Source: Myxococcales bacterium (GTDB lineage: Bacteria > Myxococcota_A > UBA9042). Taken from it: 64,000 bases of DNA. Of this stretch, positions 47,053 to 55,223 are shown piece by piece. A program made the position numbers and the translations under genes. A model generated the notes under the pieces. The model saw only the letters and a list, made by a program, of their open reading frames with translations. It was not told where the DNA came from and did not search any database. Each line of letters begins with the position of its first letter. Positions within the stretch are counted from its first letter, which is position 1. The DNA is taken from NCBI GenBank assembly GCA_947491025.1, contig CANLIC010000001.1, forward strand, positions 292,609-356,608, read 5' to 3'.

Positions 47053-48591
47053 ATGACGTCAGCTCACACGAACGCCGCGCTCGGCTGCGCGGCCGTAGCC
47101 CCTTCAGCGCGACGAGGCCCAGCCGTCGGCGGTGGCGAAAGCCCCGTGGCGGGACGTCTCTGTGCCATCGCGATGGTGCTGCTGCTCCCGGTTCTTGACG
47201 CGAGCGCGGCATGGGCTGCACCGGGCGCTCGACCTGCGGTGCCGCCGGCACCTGCCGCCACCGGGGCCAACGAGGCGTCCGACTGGCGCGGCCTGCACCG
47301 ACTGGACGCCCGCGGCAACCGTGTGCAGGCGCGGCGAGCCACGGTGAATGACTTTGAGCGACTGGTCGCCAACGCTCCCTATCGCGTGCAGGTCGCCACC
47401 AGCGACGGCCGGGCGATCCGCATCGTCGATGGCTACACCCTTGAGCGCAGCCGGCTCTTCGACGGCGCGGCGGTGCACGGCTTCGGCTTCAACGGCGATG
47501 GCACGCTGCTCTACGCGGTGGTCGGGGAGGGGCCCAAGCTGCGCGTGATCGCGATCGACGTCCAGTCGGCCAAGAGCCGCGAGGTCGGCGCGCTGGTCCT
47601 GGGTGACGACGAGACGGTGGCGCACGTGGAGGGTGGGGCCGGCGGCAAGGAGCTCGGCGCGACCGTGACGGTCGGGCTCTCCACCAAGGCGGACGGGTGC
47701 CAGAGATTCGAGCAGCTGCGCCGACTTCGAGTCCGCGCGGGTGTTGGCGGCGCACCAGGTCGCGACGCAGCGGAGGCATTGGCAGGTCCGCCCACCCTGG
47801 CCGGGCCGCTGCGCAAGGCCGCGATCGCACCGAATACCAAGTGGCGCGCCGAGCTCAAGGACGGCTTGCAGCTGCAGGGCCGCTTCGGCAACGCGACGCA
47901 GGCGCGCATTGACCGCGAGCCGGTGCCGCGCACCGCAGTGGGCCTGGCTTGGATGCGCGACAGCCGGGGCATCCTGGTCGCGGGCCGCCGACCTGGCTGC
48001 GATCCGGCCGAGGTCGTCGCCTACCGTGCTGCCGCCGATGGCAATGGCTGGAGCGCCCAGCGCGTGCCAGCCGACGTCGAGCTCGGCGTTCCCGGCATCG
48101 ATCCGCTGGCCCTGCGGCTGGCGCCGGACGGGATGCGCCTGGTCGGGACCCAAGCCGGACGCGTGGTGTTGGTGGAGCCTGCGCCGCGCTTTCGCGGGCT
48201 GATTGCGGTGATCTCGGAGGAGGGCGCTGTGCCGCCGCAGATCCGGCCCGGTGTGCGGACGCTGGCGACCGGGGCGGGCGGATTGCGCTTTGCCGAGCTG
48301 CTCCTCGAGCAAGGCGATCTCGAGGCCGCCGCGGCGCAGCTCGAGCAAGACGGTCCAGGTGCGCCAGCGGCTGAGTTGCAGCGGCTTTCGGCGCGCCTCG
48401 CCAAGCTGCGGAGCGTTCGCGACAAGCGCGCCCAGGAGCTCGGCCTCCCAGGGTGCGCGTTATCCTCGGTCGGCTGCGGCGCCATGCCGTCCCCGCCGCC
48501 CGCCGCACCCGAGGCTGCGCCGGCGCCAGCAAGTCGGCCGCCCGCGCCGGCGCCCGACGCGATTCTGCCGCCGCCTCCCGGACGCGGTTGA
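47053..48591 (+). CDS. Exported protein with propeller-like domain and Pro-rich tail
   Basis: The product has 512 residues with a signal peptide (AIAMVLLLPVLDASAAWA). Repeated beta-like segments (FGFNGDGTLLYAVVGEGPKL, TAVGLAWMRDSRGILVAGRR, LRLAPDGMRLVGTQAGRVVL) suggest a WD40-like or TolB-like propeller (~90-400). A helical stretch (FAELLLEQGDLEAAAAQLEQ) recalls one TPR unit. The end is an Ala/Pro-rich tail of ~50 residues. No family was recognised. It may be cotranscribed with the TIG lipoprotein, whose second half is also propeller-like. Confidence 0.65.
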   Translation: MTSAHTNAALGCAAVAPSARRGPAVGGGESPVAGRLCAIAMVLLLPVLDASAAWAAPGARPAVPPAPAATGANEASDWRGLHRLDARGNRVQARRATVNDFERLVANAPYRVQVATSDGRAIRIVDGYTLERSRLFDGAAVHGFGFNGDGTLLYAVVGEGPKLRVIAIDVQSAKSREVGALVLGDDETVAHVEGGAGGKELGATVTVGLSTKADGCQRFEQLRRLRVRAGVGGAPGRDAAEALAGPPTLAGPLRKAAIAPNTKWRAELKDGLQLQGRFGNATQARIDREPVPRTAVGLAWMRDSRGILVAGRRPGCDPAEVVAYRAAADGNGWSAQRVPADVELGVPGIDPLALRLAPDGMRLVGTQAGRVVLVEPAPRFRGLIAVISEEGAVPPQIRPGVRTLATGAGGLRFAELLLEQGDLEAAAAQLEQDGPGAPAAELQRLSARLAKLRSVRDKRAQELGLPGCALSSVGCGAMPSPPPAAPEAAPAPASRPPAPAPDAILPPPPGRG

Positions 48592-48678
48592 CCGCGTGGG
48601 CCCTCACAGGTAGACCGTGGCACCCCAGCGGCTTGGCAGGGGGGAGCCGTCGGCGCAGCCGGCGGCGTGGAGGCGGCG

Positions 48679-49992
48679 ATGACGACCCTAGAACAGGCAG
48701 TGGCGCTGCAAATCCCGGGCTGGCAGGAGCGCATCAAGACGCTCAACAAGGTCCACGGCGAGGTCGATCTCGGGCCCGTCACGGTCGGCGCTACCATCGG
48801 CGGCATGCGCGATCTGAAAGCCCTGGTCTGCGACACCAGCTACCTCGACCCGCTAGAGGGCATCCGATTCCGGGGCTTTACCATCCCCGAGGTGCAGGCG
48901 CTGCTGCCTCGGCCAGCGCCGGGCCTTGAGCCGTACCCGACGGGCCTGTTCTGGCTGCTCGTGACCGGAGAGGTGCCGACGGCGGCGCAAGTACAGGAGT
49001 TGGAAGGCGATCTGCGAGCCCGTGCCGCGGTGCCACCCCACATCTACGACGTGCTCCGTGCCCTGCCGCGCGACACCCACCCGATGACCCAATTCTGCAT
49101 GGCGATCACCGCGATGCAGAGCAGTTCGACCTTTGCGGCCCGCTATGGCGCGGGCACCCTGCCCAAGGGTGGCTACTGGCAGCCGACGCTCGAGGACTCG
49201 CTGGATTTGATCGCGCGCCTGCCGGCGGTGGCGGCGTTCATCTACCGCCGCAGCTTCCACGACGGCCGCATCATCCCCGCCGACCCGAACCTCGACTGGG
49301 GCGCCAATTTCGCGCACATGATGGGCATCTCCGACGTCGGCTACCACGACCTGATGCGCCTGTACCTGCTGCTGCACATCGACCACGAGAGCGGCAACGT
49401 CAGCGCGCACGCCGCGCACCTGGTTGGCTCGGCGCTCTCGGACGTCTACCTGTCGGTCTCGGCGGGCATGCACGGCCTCGCCGGACCCTTGCACGGCCTG
49501 GCCAACCAGGAGTGCATGAAGTGGGTCGAGGAGCTGATGCAGCAGCTCGGCAGCAACCCGAGCCCGGCGGAGGTGCGGCAATACGCTTGGGACACCCTGA
49601 AATCGGGCCGCGTCATCCCGGGTTATGGTCACGCCGTGCTGCGCAAGACCGATCCCCGCTACTTCGCCCAGCGCGAGTACTCGCTGCAGAAGGGCATGGG
49701 CAGCCACCCCGTGGTGCGCATCGTCCACCTGCTTTACGAAATCGTGCCGGACGTGCTGCTCGAGCAGGGCAAGGCCAAGAACCCGTGGCCCAACGTCGAC
49801 GCTCACTCCGGCGCGCTGCAGGTCTATTACGGCGTCAAGGAGCAGGACTTCTACACGGTCCTCTTCGGCGTCTCGCGCGCGATGGGTGTCTGCGCCCAGT
49901 TGATCTGGGACCGCGCGCTCGGCATGCCCTTGGAGCGGCCAAAGTCCGTCACGCTCGAGATGCTTGAGGAGGCGGCCGGGATCCAGCGCTAG
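48679..49992 (+). CDS. gltA: Citrate synthase, eukaryote-type
   Basis: It condenses oxaloacetate and acetyl-CoA to citrate, the entry step of the TCA cycle. The ATG at 48679 follows GGAGG five bases away; a GTG at 48667 is less likely. The product has 437 residues. The three catalytic residues lie in LHGLANQE (H272), GYGHAVLRKTDPRY (H318) and NVDAHSGALQVYYG (D374). Long stretches (GNVSAHAAHLVGSALSD, IVPDVLLEQGKAKNPWPNVD, TVLFGVSRAMGVCAQLIWDR) match the mitochondrial enzyme far better than E. coli-type GltA. Such enzymes are known from Geobacteraceae. It should be the dimeric, NADH-insensitive type. Confidence 0.95.
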   Translation: MTTLEQAVALQIPGWQERIKTLNKVHGEVDLGPVTVGATIGGMRDLKALVCDTSYLDPLEGIRFRGFTIPEVQALLPRPAPGLEPYPTGLFWLLVTGEVPTAAQVQELEGDLRARAAVPPHIYDVLRALPRDTHPMTQFCMAITAMQSSSTFAARYGAGTLPKGGYWQPTLEDSLDLIARLPAVAAFIYRRSFHDGRIIPADPNLDWGANFAHMMGISDVGYHDLMRLYLLLHIDHESGNVSAHAAHLVGSALSDVYLSVSAGMHGLAGPLHGLANQECMKWVEELMQQLGSNPSPAEVRQYAWDTLKSGRVIPGYGHAVLRKTDPRYFAQREYSLQKGMGSHPVVRIVHLLYEIVPDVLLEQGKAKNPWPNVDAHSGALQVYYGVKEQDFYTVLFGVSRAMGVCAQLIWDRALGMPLERPKSVTLEMLEEAAGIQR

Positions 49993-50098
49993 CTGCCGCC
50001 CCGGCGCCGAAGGGCGCGCAACGTCTGGCGCCCCTGATCCAGCCTCGCCCTGAGCGGCGGCGCGCCTTTGCGGGCAATCGAGCCGCGGATGGCCGCGC

Positions 50099-52234
50099 TC
50101 AGGGCACGACCATCACGCCGCCCTCACCGCGCGGATCTGCCACCGCCTGCCACTGGCCATCACCCAGGCGGCCCACGGCCTGGACGTTGCACCAGCGCGC
50201 CTTCTCGACCGTGCGGTGGCCGAGCGCCTGCAAGCCGAAGGCCCACTCCGAGCCCTCTGGCTCCAGCCAGATCTCGTGCGGCAACGCCTGGTGGTGCAGG
50301 CGCGGCGCGGCGACAGCGGCTGCGAGGTCCTGGCCCAAGACCCGTTGGCGGTAGAGGACTTGCAGGACTGTAGTCGGGATGCGGGTGCCGCCCGGCGTGC
50401 CGACGACAGCCTCGACCTTTCCGCGTGCGTCGAGCAGCACCGTGGGGGTCATCGAGCTGACAGGCCGTTTGCCGGGGGCGAAGCGGTTGGCGCGGCTGGC
50501 GGCAAGCCCGAAGGCGTTGCTGGCGCCGTCGGCGTAGGAGAAGTCGTCGAGCTCGTTGTTGAGCCAGATGCCGGTGCGGCGGCTGACGATGCCGGCGCCG
50601 AACCACAGGTTGATGGTCTGGGTCGATGCGACCGCCAGGCCGTCGCTGTCGATGATGCTGATGTGGCTGGTGTTGTCGTGGCGCTCGCCGGCGCGGTCGG
50701 CGGCGGGCGGCGGCGGATCGCTGGCGCGCCGCGGGTCATAGCGGCGGGCGAGCGCCAGGCGCGCCTTGGCCGGGTAGACGTCGTCGAGGCGGCGGGCACT
50801 CCGCTCGTCGTCGCCGGAGAACTCGAAGCGCAACAGGAAGCTGGCACGCATCGCCTCAGCGAGGGCGTGGGCCTCCGTGGCCGTCAGCACCCGGGGCTCG
50901 GTCTTGCCACGGCCCTTGGGCGTCGCGCCGGGCGACCAGCGCTGCAGCAGCTCGGCCATCGCGAGCAGCTGGGCGCCGCCTGCGCTGGGCTGCGGCATCG
51001 TCAGCGCCTTGGCGCCGAAGACCGGGCCCTCCAACGGCGGCAACTCGCGGACGCGGTAGCTCTGGAGGTCGCGCAGCGTCAGCTTGCCGCCGCGGGCGCG
51101 GACGGTGCCAACGATGTCGCCGGCGATCTCCCCTCGGTAGAAGGCATCCGCGCCGCCCTTGGCGATGGCGCGCAGCGTCTCGGCTTGGGCCGGCTGGCGC
51201 AGGACGTCGCCTTGGCGCAGAGGCCGGCCGCCGGGCGCCAGCAACGCGCGGGCGGTCTCGTCGAGGTTCGCGGCTTCGGCGGCGAAGGCGGCGGGGACGT
51301 CCTCACCGAGCGCAAAGCCCCGATCTGCTGCGTCGATCGCCGGCTGCAGCAGCTCGGCCCAGGGCAGCTTGCCGTAGCGCTGGTGCAGCGCCCACAGACC
51401 CGCCACCAGTCCAGGCGTCCCCACGGCCATGCCGTGACGGGTCGAGCGACCCGCGATCGGCCGGCCATCGGCGTCGAGATAGTCCGCCAGAAGGCCGTCG
51501 AGGGGCGCCGTCTCGCGGAAATCCCAGGCTGTAGGAGCACCCGCCACGCTGGCCTCTTCGGCCCCGTTCGGCGCTGCCGACGGCGCTGGCAGCGCGGCGA
51601 CCGGCGCTTTCGGCTCGGCAGCGGGCGCCTGGGCGGCCGTCGGCGGTGTCTGCCCAGCAGCGGGCGCCTTGCTGGCCGGCGGGGCTGGTGGCGGCACGAC
51701 GATGGCGAAGCCGCCGCCGCCGATGCCGGTCGATTGGGGAACCACCACCGAGAGCGTGAAGCTGGCGGCGACCAAGGCATCGACGGCGTTGCCGCCACGA
51801 TAGAGCGCCTGGGCGGCGGCGCGCGTCGCCAGCGGGTGCGCGGTGGCCACCGCACCGCCCTTGCCAGCGGCGGCCAGCGGCAGCGCGAAGGTCGTTAGCG
51901 GCGGGCCCAGTTCGGCGGCGCTGGGCGTGACGGCCGCGGCCAAGGCCGGCGCGGGCGCTGGTGGGCTTGCGCCGGGCGTGACGGCGTGGGGCGGCGCGGA
52001 TGGTGGCGTAACGGCTTGTGCCGCGCCTGGCCCTGGCAACGGCGCAGGTGCGGGCGGGCGGGCGCAGGCAGAACCGAGGCCAAGCGTCAGCGCCGCGACC
52101 AGGGACAGTGCAGCGCTCGCCGACCATGGCGCAGCATCGATGGCGCCCTGCCCGGCCATGGCGGTTCGGCGCGGCGTCGTGTGCACCGTTGGAGGCTGCG
52201 GCGGCCATCGCCGATCGGAGTGGACTTGGGACAT
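50099..52234 (-). CDS. ggt: Gamma-glutamyltransferase (lipoprotein) with Pro/Ala insertion
   Basis: The ATG at 52234 is preceded by AGGAGG; the product has 711 residues. A signal ending LGLGSAC (C57) indicates a lipoprotein. Ntn-hydrolase features are HPLATRAAAQALYRGGNAVD, GIGGGGFAIVV, the autocatalytic cleavage site with Thr522 in NTSHISIIDSDG, and TPTVLLDARGKVEAVVGTPG. It should hydrolyse or transfer the gamma-glutamyl group of glutathione in the periplasm or at the surface. Between GGGGFAIVV and WDFRETAP lie ~53 Pro/Ala-rich residues (181-233) absent from the normal large subunit. It is convergent with citrate synthase and divergent from the PLP decarboxylase. Confidence 0.92.
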   Translation of the reverse strand: MSQVHSDRRWPPQPPTVHTTPRRTAMAGQGAIDAAPWSASAALSLVAALTLGLGSACARPPAPAPLPGPGAAQAVTPPSAPPHAVTPGASPPAPAPALAAAVTPSAAELGPPLTTFALPLAAAGKGGAVATAHPLATRAAAQALYRGGNAVDALVAASFTLSVVVPQSTGIGGGGFAIVVPPPAPPASKAPAAGQTPPTAAQAPAAEPKAPVAALPAPSAAPNGAEEASVAGAPTAWDFRETAPLDGLLADYLDADGRPIAGRSTRHGMAVGTPGLVAGLWALHQRYGKLPWAELLQPAIDAADRGFALGEDVPAAFAAEAANLDETARALLAPGGRPLRQGDVLRQPAQAETLRAIAKGGADAFYRGEIAGDIVGTVRARGGKLTLRDLQSYRVRELPPLEGPVFGAKALTMPQPSAGGAQLLAMAELLQRWSPGATPKGRGKTEPRVLTATEAHALAEAMRASFLLRFEFSGDDERSARRLDDVYPAKARLALARRYDPRRASDPPPPAADRAGERHDNTSHISIIDSDGLAVASTQTINLWFGAGIVSRRTGIWLNNELDDFSYADGASNAFGLAASRANRFAPGKRPVSSMTPTVLLDARGKVEAVVGTPGGTRIPTTVLQVLYRQRVLGQDLAAAVAAPRLHHQALPHEIWLEPEGSEWAFGLQALGHRTVEKARWCNVQAVGRLGDGQWQAVADPRGEGGVMVVP

Positions 52235-52442
52235 GGCGGCCTCCTGAGGGCAGACGTGCCCTCACCGGCGGATGATCGCGGCAAGCGGGCCCTCAGGGCA
52301 ATGCCCCGGCGGGCCGACTTGCGCCTTGGCGCTTCGGCCTGCGGTCGGCGTCGGCGGTCGAGCGGAGCCGCTTGACGGAGGCGACGAAAGCGCGCACGTA
52401 GCGGCCCTTGCGGGCCCTTTTTGGCCCCAGGAGAGGCTGCCG

Positions 52443-53717
52443 ATGTCATCGAAGGCGACGACGAGCCCTGAGGTTCTGGACCAAGACCGCTGGTGGATGA
52501 GCGACGGCCTGTCGGAGACGGCCGGCGGCCTGGCGCTCGATGGCGTGGCATTGGCGCCGTTGGCGGAGGCGCACGGTACGCCGCTCTATGTCCACAGCGA
52601 GGTGACTTTGCGGCGGCGCCTCGGCGAGCTTCGTGCGGCGCTGCAGGCCACCGGTGCGCCCAACAAGATCTACTTCGCCATGAAGTGCAACCGCTTTGGG
52701 CCTGTGCTCGATGTGATGCGACGCGAAGGCGACCTCGGCCTCGACACCTGCTCGCCGCGCGAGGTCGAGCGGGCGTTGGCCCACGGTTTCGCACCGTCGG
52801 AGATCAGCTTCACGGCCGGCAACCTCAGCAGCCGGGACCTGGCACGCGTCGCTGACGCCGGTCCGCACGTCAACCTCGACACGCGATCGGCGCTCAGGCG
52901 TTGGGCGGCGGAGCTCGATCGCCGAGGCGCCCGCGGTGACGCGCGCCGGGTGGGCCTGCGCCTCGACCCCAAGGTCAAAGTCGGCTGGCGCGCTGACCCG
53001 AAGTTGTCCTATGGTGACAGCAAGTTCGGATTCGCATTCGATGAAGCTGAAGAGGTCGCGCGCTTCGCCGCTGGGCTCGGCCTCGAGGTCGATGAGCTGC
53101 ACGTGCATGCCGGTTGGGCCATGCCGCGCTCGGCTGCGGACGATCTCGGCAGCGCTTTCGCCCAGATGGCCGAGGTGGCGCGCGCCATCCCGTCGGTGAA
53201 GATCCTCGACGTCGGCGGCGGCCTCGGTTGGCGTTACCGCGCCGATGACGACCCGCTCACCCCCGCGATTTGGTCAGAATTGCTGCGCAAACACTTGGCA
53301 CCGACGGGTCGCACCATCGTCTGCGAGCCCGGCACCTACGTCACGGCGAGCGCCGGGGTGCTGATCTGCGAGGTGACGACGGTCGAGGTGCGCCGGGGCG
53401 TGCGCTGGATCGGCCTCAACGCGGGGCACAACATCAACGTCTTCGCGGCGCACTATGGCATCCCGCTGGCGATCGTGCCGCTGCGAGCGCCGCTGGCCGA
53501 GCCCGTTGGCCTGGCCAACATCGCCGGCAACATCAACGAGGCCAACGACGTCTTCGCCCGCGAGCGGCCGATGCCGGCGCTCCAAGAGGGCGAGCTGGTC
53601 GCCCTGGCGCCGGCGGGCGCCTACGGTCAGAGCATGTCGAGCGACCACTGCATGCGCGGCTTTGCCGGCGAGGTCCTCCTCGCCGCCGACGGCAGCATTC
53701 AGCTCGGCGTCCGCTAG
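52443..53717 (+). CDS. Fold-type III PLP decarboxylase, LysA-like but divergent
   Basis: The ATG at 52443 follows GGAGAGG; the product has 424 residues. The barrel begins GTPLYVHSEVTLRRRL, and the PLP lysine is K81 in YFAMKCN. HVHAGWAM replaces the LysA HxHxGS, KILDVGGGLGWRY binds PLP phosphate, and CEPGTYVTASAGVLICEV is the EPG segment. The C-terminal active-site loop CESGD is here NEAND, so the conserved Cys is Asn, and the Tyr of the usual YN motif is DHC. It is probably an amino-acid decarboxylase or related enzyme with a different substrate; diaminopimelate decarboxylation should not be assumed. There is no pathway context. Confidence 0.8.
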   Translation: MSSKATTSPEVLDQDRWWMSDGLSETAGGLALDGVALAPLAEAHGTPLYVHSEVTLRRRLGELRAALQATGAPNKIYFAMKCNRFGPVLDVMRREGDLGLDTCSPREVERALAHGFAPSEISFTAGNLSSRDLARVADAGPHVNLDTRSALRRWAAELDRRGARGDARRVGLRLDPKVKVGWRADPKLSYGDSKFGFAFDEAEEVARFAAGLGLEVDELHVHAGWAMPRSAADDLGSAFAQMAEVARAIPSVKILDVGGGLGWRYRADDDPLTPAIWSELLRKHLAPTGRTIVCEPGTYVTASAGVLICEVTTVEVRRGVRWIGLNAGHNINVFAAHYGIPLAIVPLRAPLAEPVGLANIAGNINEANDVFARERPMPALQEGELVALAPAGAYGQSMSSDHCMRGFAGEVLLAADGSIQLGVR

Positions 53718-53766
53718 CTCGACGCCAGACGAAGGATGCGAGCGCCGGAACAGCTGATGCGGCCCT

Positions 53767-54954
53767 TCACCACTGCGTGCCGGCGCACAGATTGGCCTCG
53801 GCGGGCGAGGGAACCTCAAAGCTGAGGCTGAGGGCGCCGAGCTTGGCGACGTAGGTGCCCTTGGCGAGCTTGGGCGCGGCGCACTTGGCGAAGCCCCCGC
53901 CGCCGCAGTCTGCCGTGCAAGGCCCGCCGCCGCCGGTGCCTTCGAGGCAGATGCCGCCTGAGACGATCAGCGCGCCGGCGGCGTCGATGGCGGCCGAGCA
54001 ACTCGCCGAGTGTACCTTCGTGCAGCTGCTCGACATGCAGCCTTCGGGCCACATCACGACGTCAAAGGCGCCACCCGGCTGGAGGCCGCCGCTGCCAGCC
54101 TGCGGCTGCAGGCAGAACTTGCCGATCTTGGCCGCCGCGCCCTGGTCGCAGGTGCCGCCGGAGGGTGGGCAGCAGGCCTCGTAGTCGACGACTTGATAGT
54201 CGTTGGCGACGCAGGTCGACGAAAACACCCAGTGCTTACCGGTCTTTGGATTGGCGGCGCAGGTCAGCGCCCCGCCGCAGGTGACGTTGGCGTCGCCACA
54301 GCCCTGGTAGGACTGGACGGGCTTGCCGCCGTTGCACGCGGAGGCGGCCTCGGAGGCGAAGATCGGCTGGCAGCTCGAAGTCTTGCCGCATTGCGCTTCG
54401 GTGAGCGCGGCGCAGCCTCCGCCGAAGGCTGGGTCGGGTCCCGCCGCGCAGCTTCCGGCTTCGCACCAGGCCACCGCTGGGCCGCAGGCCATCTCGGTGC
54501 AGGCGACGTTGTCGCAGGGGCTCGCGGCGAGGGCCTTTTTTGCCTCGACGGCGTGCGACTTGTGGAAGCCGCCGAGCTTGCCGCCGTTGCAGTGGTCGCA
54601 GCACGCGAGCTCGACCGGGACGCAGTCGCTGTGGACGGTGCAGGCGGTCCAAGCGCTCGGGATGCCGCCGGCATCGCTGCCACCGCCATCGCCGCCGCCG
54701 CCACCGTCGCCGCCGCCGCTGTCGCCGCCGCCGCTGTCGCCGCCGCCACTGTCGCCGCTGTCATTGCCGCCTGCACTGTCGACGCCGCCACCGGTGTCCT
54801 TGGCGTCCGGATCGACGATGTTACCGCCATCGCCAGCGACATCCGCTCCGCCCGCGCCGGACGATCCGTCCTCTGCGCCGCAGGCCGCGATCGCCAGCGA
54901 CACGACCACCACCACCGCCGCGCCACCGCGCGTCGTCCCAATCAGCGTCCTCAT
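53767..54954 (-). CDS. Cys-rich lipoprotein with Gly/Ser/Asp linker
   Basis: The ATG at 54954 follows GGAGGT (an upstream in-frame start is less likely); the product has 395 residues. The lipobox AIAAC (C25) is followed by a ~75-residue Gly/Asp/Ser linker built on repeated GGGDS units. The mature domain holds many paired cysteines (CTVHSDCVPVELACCDHC, CGKTSSCQPIF, CSSSCTKVHSASC-like pattern at ~54010-54050). It ends FEVPSPAEANLCAGTQW. The pattern resembles other Myxococcota surface lipoproteins, but no family was recognised. It is convergent with the PLP decarboxylase, 49 bases away. Confidence 0.7.
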   Translation of the reverse strand: MRTLIGTTRGGAAVVVVVSLAIAACGAEDGSSGAGGADVAGDGGNIVDPDAKDTGGGVDSAGGNDSGDSGGGDSGGGDSGGGDGGGGGDGGGSDAGGIPSAWTACTVHSDCVPVELACCDHCNGGKLGGFHKSHAVEAKKALAASPCDNVACTEMACGPAVAWCEAGSCAAGPDPAFGGGCAALTEAQCGKTSSCQPIFASEAASACNGGKPVQSYQGCGDANVTCGGALTCAANPKTGKHWVFSSTCVANDYQVVDYEACCPPSGGTCDQGAAAKIGKFCLQPQAGSGGLQPGGAFDVVMWPEGCMSSSCTKVHSASCSAAIDAAGALIVSGGICLEGTGGGGPCTADCGGGGFAKCAAPKLAKGTYVAKLGALSLSFEVPSPAEANLCAGTQW

Positions 54955-55223
54955 GCGTACCTCCGACCCCACCCGCCTCAGAGTAGGCGCCCCCAGTCGC
55001 TTGGCAAGGCGGCCCGACGGGCGCCCGGGCCAGCCAGGGTCATGCCTCGGCCCTTCGCTGGCGGAGGAATTCCGTCAGCCCTGCGGCAGCGGTCGAACGA
55101 TTGAAAGCAAGACCGCGCGGCGCTACGTTGGTAACCCCTACGGCGGGGCTGGGCAGATGGCCCGGCTGCGGCGGGTGGGGTGTCGCGGCAGGCGGCGTGG
55201 GCGGGCAAAGGCAGGAGGTCGAG

